NCBI GenBank assembly: GCA_013306675.1
Contig: JABLUY010000062.1
Span: 1-64,000 of the forward strand
DNA from: Thraustochytrium sp. TN22
Lineage: Eukaryota > Sar > Bigyra > Thraustochytrida > Thraustochytriidae
Direction: 5' to 3'
Length of the DNA: 64,000 bases
The translations under genes were made by a program, and so were the position numbers. This document shows positions 56,657 to 64,000 of this stretch, piece by piece. Within the stretch, counting starts at the first letter, position 1; each line of letters starts with the position of its first letter. Under the pieces are notes generated by a model. The model worked only from the letters and a program-made list of their open reading frames with translations. It searched no databases and was not told the origin of the DNA.

Positions 56657-59600
56657 TCAGGCCTGCGTCGCCTCCTTCTTGCGCCGGGCACGCTCCTGAA
56701 CCATCTTGTTCCGCAGCAGGGTTTTGGGTGGTGGTTCCTGCGACGTCCTGCTGGCGGCCCCAGGCACCTGCGCCGGGGAGTCCGCGTCGCGGACCTTTTG
56801 CTTGTGAACGCCGGTGAAGGACTTGGGGTCCGCGAGGCGCTCAAAGGCGGGCCTGGCGGCCGCGGCGACCGCGGCAAAGGCCGCGGCGGTGGCCGATGTG
56901 CTCGAGTTTGGGGTGCCGGACGCGGGGGCGCCCTCGTCAGAGGTGTTCTCCTTCTCCGGATTGTCGTCCGAAGCCAAGGCGGAGCGCTTCTGCGCCTCCC
57001 ACGCGAGCTGGCGCGCGCGGCCGTTGCCGTTGTTTCTGTACAGACCGCTGCTCTCAGCCTTGTACGTGCCGCTCTCGTTCTTGATCTCCTTGCTGTTGCT
57101 GCTACCTGCGGATGCTGCGACGGCAGATGAGGATGCCTGGGCCGAGGACGACACTGCGCTTCCCGTGGAGCCGGTCGACTCGCGAGCGCGGCGCGCCTTT
57201 TGATCCTGTGCCCGCCTGTTCGAGTACGACTCGGTCATGCGCGAGAAGGACGGGGAGTGGTTCAGGTCGGACCCGCTGGAGCTGCGCCGCGTGGCGCGCG
57301 GGCTGCCGTTGACAGACCCACCACTGCCGCCGCCCGCCGCGGCGCGCGGGCTGCTGCGGCCGCTGGCGGAGGCCTGGCGCTGAATGTCTGCGAGCGCCGC
57401 TGCGTCGAGCGTCATGCCGTCCACGGTGGACTCGGGAAGGCCGCCGCCAGGGACAAGCTTGAGGCAGTCGACCTCAACCTCAGCGTTCTGGGTGATGGTG
57501 AGCTCGTCGAGCGTCTTCTCGATGCCACCGGCGCCGGTCCGGTTCTGCTGGTCGATCACCTTGCGTTTGGCGATGCCGGTGAAGTTTTCCCGCTTGGACA
57601 GGCGGCTGTACACGTCCTCCGAGGAGGCCTCGTAGGAGTGGCCGAGGAAGGCCGAGGCGACGGCCGTCATGGGCATACCACCGCTCATAGCAACCTCGCT
57701 CGGCAGCGCCGCGGTCTCCTCCGCGAGCATGTCGGCGCGGGCAAGGGCGCGGCGCGAGCCCTCGGACTCGGTGGGCTGCGGCGTGGCCATGGCGAAGCTG
57801 GCACCGAGGCTGGAGCGTCGTGCCGCCGAACTCCTGCCCTTGAAGGCGGAGCTGCCACCCGCCTGCAGCTGGCGCACGTGCTCCTCGAGGGCGCGAACCT
57901 GGGCGCTCACGTTGTCTTGCATGCTCGTTGGCACCTTGATGTTGTGCTCCTTGAGAAGCTCGAGGAGGCGGTGATTTTCTTCGGACAGGGTTTTGCAGAG
58001 GGCGCTGGACTCGCCGAGCTTCTCCTGCAGAGCACGCGTCGCCGCATAGGGTGTCACGGCAGCAGCCATGGGCGAGCCAACGTGGCCGATCGAGTGCCGT
58101 GTCATCCCCGGCGTCGCCAGAATGTTGGGCGAAGGAGAAATGGGGCCGGCGCCACTCTGGGTTGAGGGCATCATCGACTGGCGCCGCTGCTGCAGGTCGC
58201 GACGCGCGCGCGACTCCTCTGCGGTCTTCTCCTGCTTGTACCGGTGCACGGTGCCCTTGAGAGTGGTCAACTTCCTCTTTTGGTCACACACCATGAGCCA
58301 GAGCAGCTTCACAGGGTCTGCCACCTTGGCGAGCTGGGGCGGGAGAAAGCCGTGCGCGCTCGAGGCGGCCTGGCTGCCGGTGCGTGTACGCTGCGGAGCC
58401 CCGTCTGCCTCGGTGTCCTCCTCGATCTCGTCAACGTCGATCTTGGCTGCCGCGTCCTGGGACTGCTTCTCGTGGAAGTAGATTTCGTAGTCGAGCGCCT
58501 CAAGACGGTCATTGATCTCCGCAATGGCTTCGGCGTCATCTGCCGCACTCACGTCGGCCTTGCTGGACGTAGCGCGGCCCGTGCTGCTAGCCAGCGCTGC
58601 GGCTCCCGCGCCAGTAGGCGTCGCCGCGGGAGAGAAGGCAGCCTCGAGCGCGCTTAGGCCGGTCTTGGAGGAAGAGGGGGCGACGTTGCTGGCCGCGTTG
58701 GCGCTTCCCGGGGTCCCGGTCGTGGGCGTGCCACCCTTGTTGTTTGTCACGAAGAAGGAGCGCAGGCTCTGCTTTTCCGCAGGCCCGGCGTTCGAGGCGG
58801 CGGACGGCGGCGCGGCCAGAGCAGGCGTGTCCACTGCTGCTGCTGCCGCCGCTGCCGCGGCCGCAGCCGGGGCCTGGCGGCGCGGCGTGTCAGCAGGGGT
58901 GGCGACGGCCGGGCGGCGCAGACCGCTGGCGCTCGGAGTCGCAGTGCTCTGCGCGCGCTCCTCGGCGGCCTTGGCGCGCTCTTCGGCCTTGCGCTTGCGC
59001 TCCTCGAGCTCGCGGCAAAGCTCCTCCTTGCGTTCGATGGCAGCCTGCTTCTTGGCGAGAGAGCGATGCAGGCGCTCGACCTCCTCGTCGTGCTTGATGC
59101 GCTCGCGGGCCAATTCGTCGAGCATCTTGCGCTGCTTGCGCTCCTTGTCCGTAAGTTGCTTGTTGTGCGAGGTGAGGCGCTGCGCCTGGCGCAACTTGCG
59201 CTGCATGGCGGTGACCTGCTCTGTCTTTTGGCGCAGCAGGCGCTCGTCTCGCGTCTTGCGCATCTGCAGCTTTTGCTTGTCCTGCGCCAGCACGCGGTGC
59301 TCCTTGCGCAGCCGCGCAATCTCCTGCTTGCGCTGTTGCGCATCCTCGCGGTACTTCTTGGCGTTCTCCTCCATTCTGCGCTGGTACTCGACCTTTTGCT
59401 TCTTCATGTGGTCGATCTCGTTCTGGATCTTCTTCTCCTTGAGCTGGAATTGGTTTGCCAGACGTTTCGCTTCTGCCAGCTGCCTGCCCTGCGCCTCCAG
59501 CACCTTGAGCCGGTCATGCTTCTCCTTGAGCTGCGCCCGCAGCTTGCCGATCTGCGCCTTGACCGACTCGCTGGTCGACTTGTTCGACTCGAGGTCCTTG

Positions 59601-61789
59601 ATTTTGGCATCCAGCGCATCGCGCTGCTGCTGCGTCACCTGCACCTCGGCGTTCATCTCCGCCATCTTGGCCTCGTAGTGCGCCTTCATGGCCTCGTGGC
59701 GCTTGCGTTCCTCGACCACCTGCTTCATCATCATCTGCTGCGACCGCAGCGTCACGTCGTAGCTCTGCACCATGTTGCGGTAGGAGTCTTGCGTCTTTTG
59801 GAACTTCTCCTTGAGCTCGCGAGTTGTCGCGTCGTCATCCTCGTTCACCTCCAGCAGGGTCGTGTCCGCGGCCAGATCCTCGAGCGCGGTCGAGGTGGTA
59901 CCCTCACCATCCTCACCCTCGCCGTCCAGGCCATCGTCCTCCTCGTCCACGTCGTCCAAGTCCGTGTCCACCGTGTCGCCGCCGCCGCCGCCACCACCAC
60001 CACCCGCAGGCAGGCCCACCGCGCAAAACGGTCCGCCCAGGCTGCGCCGCAGGCGCGAGTTGCGCACAATCTCCTTCTCCACCTCATCGAGAGACTCGGC
60101 GAAGTCGAACTCATTGTGCAGCAACTTGAGCTCCTTGCGCGCTTGGGACAGCTGTTGATCACTGAGCTCCAGCTGCTGCTGCAGCTCCTCGATCCGCCGC
60201 AGGTAGCCCATATTGCTCTGGATGGCCCTCTCGTCCAGCTCAATGTCCTTGCCCTCGCCTTCGCCGCCGCTCCCGAGCTTGCTCCGGTAAAAGTCCACCT
60301 GCGCGTTCGCCATGATGTACTTCTCCTGGGTCTCGGAGCGCGCCTGCTTCTCGCGGTCCAGCGAGTCGGTAAGCTTGAGTACCTGTGCTTCGGCGGCGTC
60401 TGCGCGCATGCGCATGTCCTCCAGCTCCTTGCGCGACGCGAAGCCGCTGCTAAAGTCCATGCCGCCGTCAGCGGCAGCCGCCATGGCCGCCATGGCCACC
60501 GAGTCGCCCAAAAAGGCGGCGGCGCCGGCACCGGCACCTCCACCCATGGACATTTGCAGCTTGAGCTGCTGGATCTGAGCCTTGAGCAGGGCGATCTGCG
60601 AGGAGTTCGGGTCGCGGTTTACAATCGGTTTGTTCTTGATGTTGCGCGCGCGGTTCGCATAGCGCAGCGCGTTGAGCGTCTCCTCGAAGTTGGCGTCCGC
60701 AGGGGACACGCAGGCGACCATGAGCGTGCGGCTGTTGCCGCCCAGCGAGTCCTGCAGCATGCGCGTCAGCTTCGAGTCACGGTAGGGCACGTACGTGCCC
60801 TTTGGTTTCGTCTCGTCACCCAGCGCCGAGATGACGTTGCCCAGAGCCAGGAGCCCCTTGTTGATGTTGATGCCCTCCTTGAGCCGGGTCCCCGTCGCGC
60901 CCGTGCGCTTGGCGCGCTCCGACCCGGCCAGGTCCACAAAGTGGAACTTTGCCGTGCGGTACTCAACGTCGGACTCCGTGCCCGCGGCCGGGTCGGCCTC
61001 CGCGCCGTCCGAGTCCTCCTTGTCCTCGGTCTCCGTCCCGCTCTCCGACGCGCGCACGCCGTCCTCGCCCGAGGCCTCGCCCTTGTCCGTCGCCGAGGCA
61101 GCCGCCGGCAGGTGCTGCTCCACGATGATGGTGAAGATGGCGTGCGAGCGCGACGAGTGCAAGTTCATTTCCGTGCTGCCCGTTGTGCGGCACATGGACC
61201 CGCGCTCCAGCGCGTCGTACATGGCCTGCGTGGACTTGACGGCCTCCTCGACGGCGCCGACCACCTCGAGCCCCTTGTCGCCCTCACGCACGTTGACGAT
61301 CTTGCCCTCCGAGGACCCGGCCGGGTCCAGCAGGTCCCGGATGTCCTCGCCGTAGATCTCCAGGAACTGCACGCGCAGGTAGAACTCGGCGCCCGGGTTT
61401 GCTGCCTTCTTCTCCTCGATGATCTCGAAGATCTCCGACATGGCGCGCGGGATCACGCCGAGCTTGCTGTCGTCATTGTCCACCAGCGAGTCCGTCGACG
61501 TGCCCATGGTGTACGTCTTGCCGCTGCCCGTCTGTCCGTACGCCAGCACCGTCGCATTGTACCCGTCAAAGAGGCTGCGCACCAGCGCCGACACGTTCTT
61601 CTCGTACAGCTCGGACTGGTGCGAGGACGGCCCGAACACCTGGTCGAAGGTGAACTGCTTCTCCTTGCCCATCATGACCAGCTCGCGCTCGCTGAGCGCC
61701 TTGACGCACTCGCTGCATCGCTCCAGCTTCTCCTTCGACAGCAGCGGCCGGATGCGCACCGCCACGCGGATGTTCGTGCTCTCGCTCAT
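56657..61789 (-). CDS. Kinesin-4 family motor with two p25-alpha-like motifs in the tail
   Basis: A 1710-residue N-terminal motor kinesin. Motor landmarks: IRVAVRIRPLL, GQTGSGKTYTMG (P-loop at about 85-92), NLHSSRSHAIFTI (switch I), FHFVDLAGSERAKRTGATGT (switch II), GININKGLLALGNVISALGD and NKPIVNRDP. These match KIF4/KIF21-type kinesin-4. An acidic insert of about 50 residues precedes switch II. Coiled coils span roughly 400-930, with an acidic/Gly-rich break (about 590-640). The tail is disordered with two related motifs, RLSKRENFTGIAKRKVIDQQ at about 1393-1412 and RLADPKSFTGVHKQKVRDAD near the end. These resemble the RLTDxSKFTGxHKxRFD box of TPPP/p25-alpha microtubule-binding proteins. Kinesin-4 motors act on microtubule ends, spindle midzones and flagellar length. 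Confidence 0.93.
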   Translation of the reverse strand: MSESTNIRVAVRIRPLLSKEKLERCSECVKALSERELVMMGKEKQFTFDQVFGPSSHQSELYEKNVSALVRSLFDGYNATVLAYGQTGSGKTYTMGTSTDSLVDNDDSKLGVIPRAMSEIFEIIEEKKAANPGAEFYLRVQFLEIYGEDIRDLLDPAGSSEGKIVNVREGDKGLEVVGAVEEAVKSTQAMYDALERGSMCRTTGSTEMNLHSSRSHAIFTIIVEQHLPAAASATDKGEASGEDGVRASESGTETEDKEDSDGAEADPAAGTESDVEYRTAKFHFVDLAGSERAKRTGATGTRLKEGININKGLLALGNVISALGDETKPKGTYVPYRDSKLTRMLQDSLGGNSRTLMVACVSPADANFEETLNALRYANRARNIKNKPIVNRDPNSSQIALLKAQIQQLKLQMSMGGGAGAGAAAFLGDSVAMAAMAAAADGGMDFSSGFASRKELEDMRMRADAAEAQVLKLTDSLDREKQARSETQEKYIMANAQVDFYRSKLGSGGEGEGKDIELDERAIQSNMGYLRRIEELQQQLELSDQQLSQARKELKLLHNEFDFAESLDEVEKEIVRNSRLRRSLGGPFCAVGLPAGGGGGGGGGDTVDTDLDDVDEEDDGLDGEGEDGEGTTSTALEDLAADTTLLEVNEDDDATTRELKEKFQKTQDSYRNMVQSYDVTLRSQQMMMKQVVEERKRHEAMKAHYEAKMAEMNAEVQVTQQQRDALDAKIKDLESNKSTSESVKAQIGKLRAQLKEKHDRLKVLEAQGRQLAEAKRLANQFQLKEKKIQNEIDHMKKQKVEYQRRMEENAKKYREDAQQRKQEIARLRKEHRVLAQDKQKLQMRKTRDERLLRQKTEQVTAMQRKLRQAQRLTSHNKQLTDKERKQRKMLDELARERIKHDEEVERLHRSLAKKQAAIERKEELCRELEERKRKAEERAKAAEERAQSTATPSASGLRRPAVATPADTPRRQAPAAAAAAAAAAAVDTPALAAPPSAASNAGPAEKQSLRSFFVTNNKGGTPTTGTPGSANAASNVAPSSSKTGLSALEAAFSPAATPTGAGAAALASSTGRATSSKADVSAADDAEAIAEINDRLEALDYEIYFHEKQSQDAAAKIDVDEIEEDTEADGAPQRTRTGSQAASSAHGFLPPQLAKVADPVKLLWLMVCDQKRKLTTLKGTVHRYKQEKTAEESRARRDLQQRRQSMMPSTQSGAGPISPSPNILATPGMTRHSIGHVGSPMAAAVTPYAATRALQEKLGESSALCKTLSEENHRLLELLKEHNIKVPTSMQDNVSAQVRALEEHVRQLQAGGSSAFKGRSSAARRSSLGASFAMATPQPTESEGSRRALARADMLAEETAALPSEVAMSGGMPMTAVASAFLGHSYEASSEDVYSRLSKRENFTGIAKRKVIDQQNRTGAGGIEKTLDELTITQNAEVEVDCLKLVPGGGLPESTVDGMTLDAAALADIQRQASASGRSSPRAAAGGGSGGSVNGSPRATRRSSSGSDLNHSPSFSRMTESYSNRRAQDQKARRARESTGSTGSAVSSSAQASSSAVAASAGSSNSKEIKNESGTYKAESSGLYRNNGNGRARQLAWEAQKRSALASDDNPEKENTSDEGAPASGTPNSSTSATAAAFAAVAAAARPAFERLADPKSFTGVHKQKVRDADSPAQVPGAASRTSQEPPPKTLLRNKMVQERARRKKEATQA

Positions 61790-62656
61790 CCTCCCCGCGC
61801 GGCGCACCGCCCCGCGCGCGCGCAGCCCTTCCGCGCGCCGTGAAACGGACGAGGTCTGCCGCCCCCCCCAGGCCGCCGCGGCGCTGTTTCGAACTTTTGC
61901 CCCGCCCGCCCCGCGCTCCCCTGCACGGAATGGGCTTTTCCGCCGCGGCCGACCCGCTCAGGCTGCCGCCGCCGCGCCCGCGCCGGGGCAAACTCGCGCG
62001 AATTGCGGCCCGCGCGCCTGACAGAGCCAGGCTCGCGCCAGCCCGCGCAGGGCCGAGCCGAGCCGAGGCGATCGCGCCGAGTCGAGCGCGCTGCTGCTCG
62101 CCAGGCCGAGCCGAGCCGAGCCCAAGCCCCAGCGTCGCAACGGCGCGCGGCGCTGGGGCTCGGATTGGGCCCTCCATGAGGCGCCGCGCAAGTACCACCA
62201 CCTCCACCTCGAGGACGACCTCGTTATCGGCGCGAAAATAACTGACAGTGACTCAGACTAACTGCAGTGACTCAGGGGCAGTCGCGCTCAGAGGCAGGCT
62301 GCGAAGCACCGCTGCCAGCGCTTGCTTGGTTGCTTGGTTGCTTGGCATCCGAGGCATCGGTCGCGAACTGCGCGGGTTGATGGATGCCGTCGTGACCGAG
62401 ATCGGGGTGAGCGCCGGGCAGAGCAAGTGGAGTGGGGCTCGCTGACTCGTTTGCTCGGGCTCAGGCACTTCGGGACCGCGCTTTGGTTCGACGACCTCGT
62501 ATTAGTGGGCTCCTCGAGCACGCCGTCGAGCAGCAGCAGCAGCAGCAGCATCGGGACCGCGCCCTACATCGTGGTACCGCCCTGCTCTTCGGAGGCTAGC
62601 TTGACGGCCTGGGCTGGCACTCAACTTGAAGATGCTGGGGTTAAGCCTTGCCGCTT

Positions 62657-62712
<56 letters not shown>

Positions 62713-62982
62713 TCGCCTTTGCTCTAGCAAAGCTTTCAGTCTTCAGGTCTCGCATCATGATGTATGTCAGACATCAGACTCGAGATGAGGCCTAACGACC
62801 CATTAGGCCGCCAGCGCACCTAACGACCGCTCGCGGCGCAGAGCGCGTAGGAGCAGAGCGCGATCAAAGAGTTTGGATCGATCGGGCGGCGTGGCGGCGG
62901 AGGGAGAGGACAGCGCGCAGGCCACGGGGCGAGCGCGGCGCGGCGCGGCGCTCGAGCGCGGCGCTCGAGAGCGCGGCGCACC
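61790..62982. other. divergent spacer between kinesin-4 and SCC3
   Basis: About 1.2 kb. The GC-rich part near the kinesin start contains GCCGAGCC repeats (about 62050-62130). A GCTTGGTT repeat lies near 62318-62345, a CAG run at about 62529-62548 and a (CT)25 tract at 62658-62708. No supported gene. Confidence 0.6.
62658..62708. repeat. (CT)25 microsatellite
   Basis: An uninterrupted CT tract of 51 bases, 275 bases before the SCC3 start on its sense strand. It is the longest of three TC/CT tracts in the window. Confidence 0.95.
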
Positions 62983-64000
62983 ATGCCGTCGGCGCGGCGG
63001 TCCGAGCGCAAGCGGACCAAGCCGACGCTGTTCCAGGCGGGCCCCTCCAAGCGCGTGTCGCTGGGCGAGCACGAAGACGAGGTGGACGCCAGCAGCGAGG
63101 AGGACGCGGAGGTCCACGATCGTGATGAGGACCCGGGCGAGTCGGACAGCGAGTCCGAATCCGAAACCGAGGCCACGCCGGCGAAGCGGCGCGGGGGCGC
63201 TGGGCGCCAGCGCAACCGGCCGGCGGCCAAGACGCAGAAGAAGACTGGCAAGCCGCGGAAGCAGCCGTCGCCGCGCCAGCAGCCGCAACAGGACCTGGGC
63301 GAGGTGCTCGCGGCGCTGGCAGACGAGGGCGGGTCCACCTTGCAGCTCGTGCGTGACCTGATCGACCCAAGCGAAACGCCGGACTCGCTGTCCACCAAGC
63401 TCGTGGGGATGCTGCTCGAGTGCTGCGGTGTCCCCGCCAAGGCCGCCAAGGAGCTCCTGCTGCAGGACGAGGACGACGAGCCGCTCGAGGACGACATCGT
63501 TGAGGTGGAAGACGACGAGGTGGTCGACCTGGCGCAGGCCATCACGGGCATGGACGACGCCTTCTTCGACAAGTACCCGCTGCAGGCGTGGAAGCGGTTT
63601 CCTGATCGTTTTGCCAAGTTTTGGAAGCTTTTTCTGAGTGAGAGCGACACGCGTCTCGCACTGGTGCCCCAGGACAGCAAGTTCTACGGCATTTTGCCCG
63701 CGCTCGTGCGCTCCGTGGTGGCCATCTCCAAGGCGCCCCTCGTCTCCTTCCGCCACACGGCGGTGGAGACGGCCATGAACATGGCGCGCGGCCTGCTGGA
63801 GCTGCACAAGGCGCAGCTCGTCAAGCTCAGTCAGGGCCTCAAGCAGCTCTACAGTAAGATGCGTCAGGGTGACGCGGAGCGCGCCAAGACGCTCAAGAAG
63901 GCCTTCGAAGCCCTCCTGGCCCCAGCCAAGCACAAGGCGCCCGCCAAGGATCTCTGCACCGCCCTGGCGGGCGTGACGGAGGCGGCCAGCGCCAAAGCCG
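62983..64000 (+). CDS. SCC3: Cohesin subunit SCC3/STAG (N-terminal part, runs off the window)
   Basis: The frame from the ATG at 62983 is open to the window end, giving the first 339 residues. The N-terminus is basic, then acidic and Ser/Glu-rich (SESESETEATPAKRRGG). From about 100 come ALADEGGSTLQLVRDLIDP and LVGMLLECCGVPAKAAKELL. STAG-domain features follow: WKRFPDRFAKFWKLF at about 204-218 and LVSFRHTAVETAMNMARGLL at about 256-275, matching the FRHTxTxAAMKLxTxLV motif. SCC3/STAG binds the SMC1-SMC3-SCC1 ring and holds sister chromatids together. Full-length family members are around 1000-1200 residues, so about two thirds lies beyond the window. No intron is needed to read this part. Confidence 0.88.
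   Translation, partial: MPSARRSERKRTKPTLFQAGPSKRVSLGEHEDEVDASSEEDAEVHDRDEDPGESDSESESETEATPAKRRGGAGRQRNRPAAKTQKKTGKPRKQPSPRQQPQQDLGEVLAALADEGGSTLQLVRDLIDPSETPDSLSTKLVGMLLECCGVPAKAAKELLLQDEDDEPLEDDIVEVEDDEVVDLAQAITGMDDAFFDKYPLQAWKRFPDRFAKFWKLFLSESDTRLALVPQDSKFYGILPALVRSVVAISKAPLVSFRHTAVETAMNMARGLLELHKAQLVKLSQGLKQLYSKMRQGDAERAKTLKKAFEALLAPAKHKAPAKDLCTALAGVTEAASAKA

Overview
This window is nuclear DNA of a GC-rich, intron-poor, flagellated microbial eukaryote. The signs are mitochondrial carriers and presequences, a peroxisomal SKL tail, a prenylated Rab with a spliced intron, kinesin, cohesin and axonemal genes, long single-exon genes, GC-rich spacers and many microsatellites. A stramenopile fits best, perhaps a labyrinthulomycete (thraustochytrid): it has a large GDH2-type NAD-glutamate dehydrogenase, glyoxylate enzymes, zoospore flagellum proteins and compact genes. 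This placement is an inference from gene style. I see no operons, CRISPR arrays, rRNA, recognisable tRNA, transposons or viral elements.

Layout. 0-4 kb: two secreted PAN/apple-like proteins in tandem (the first cut by the edge), then a TBC-domain protein. 4-11 kb: a peroxisomal isoform-G malate synthase (minus), a Rab5-type GTPase (minus, with the only intron I can prove) and a NUDT6-like Nudix hydrolase (plus). 11-11.3 kb: a pure (CAG)92 tract between convergent genes. 11.5-20.6 kb: a CIPK/SnRK3-like kinase with a NAF motif, an orphan protein, a FUSC/ALMT-like membrane protein and a METTL13-like methyltransferase with a Tudor-like N-terminus. 21-33 kb: an MFSD5/MOT2 molybdate transporter, an alpha-solenoid/poly-Q protein, a divergent ADP/ATP-carrier paralogue, a CFAP73/CCDC42 axonemal coiled coil and LarC with a histidine-rich insert. 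33-43 kb: NAD-GDH, a TIR-like/TPR protein and a mucin-stalked TKL receptor kinase. 43-56.6 kb: a coiled-coil/double-PH protein, HEATR6, a DGQHR (ParB/DndB-like) protein, an orphan membrane protein, a small probable axonemal protein and FAM50/XAP5. 56.6-64 kb: a very long kinesin-4 with two p25-alpha-like motifs, then the start of cohesin SCC3/STAG, which runs off the window.

Neighbours alternate in strand, giving divergent promoter spacers (for example 20629-20997, 30050-30496, 53807-54341, 61790-62982) and very tight convergent ends (22 bp at 50789-50810, 40 bp at 56617-56656). Genes are not grouped by pathway, but themes recur: mitochondrial and peroxisomal carbon and nitrogen metabolism (malate synthase, NAD-GDH, carrier), metal cofactors (LarC for a nickel cofactor, MFSD5 for molybdate), flagellum and microtubules (CFAP73, the small MIP-like protein, kinesin-4), and signalling or possible immunity (CIPK-like kinase, TKL receptor kinase, TIR-TPR protein).

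The items most worth a second look are the TIR-TPR protein, the eukaryotic LarC with its His-rich insert, the DGQHR-domain protein, the kinesin-4 with p25-alpha-like tails, the CIPK-like kinase, the altered ADP/ATP carrier and the (CAG)92 tract. All calls come from reading the sequence. No database search was run.
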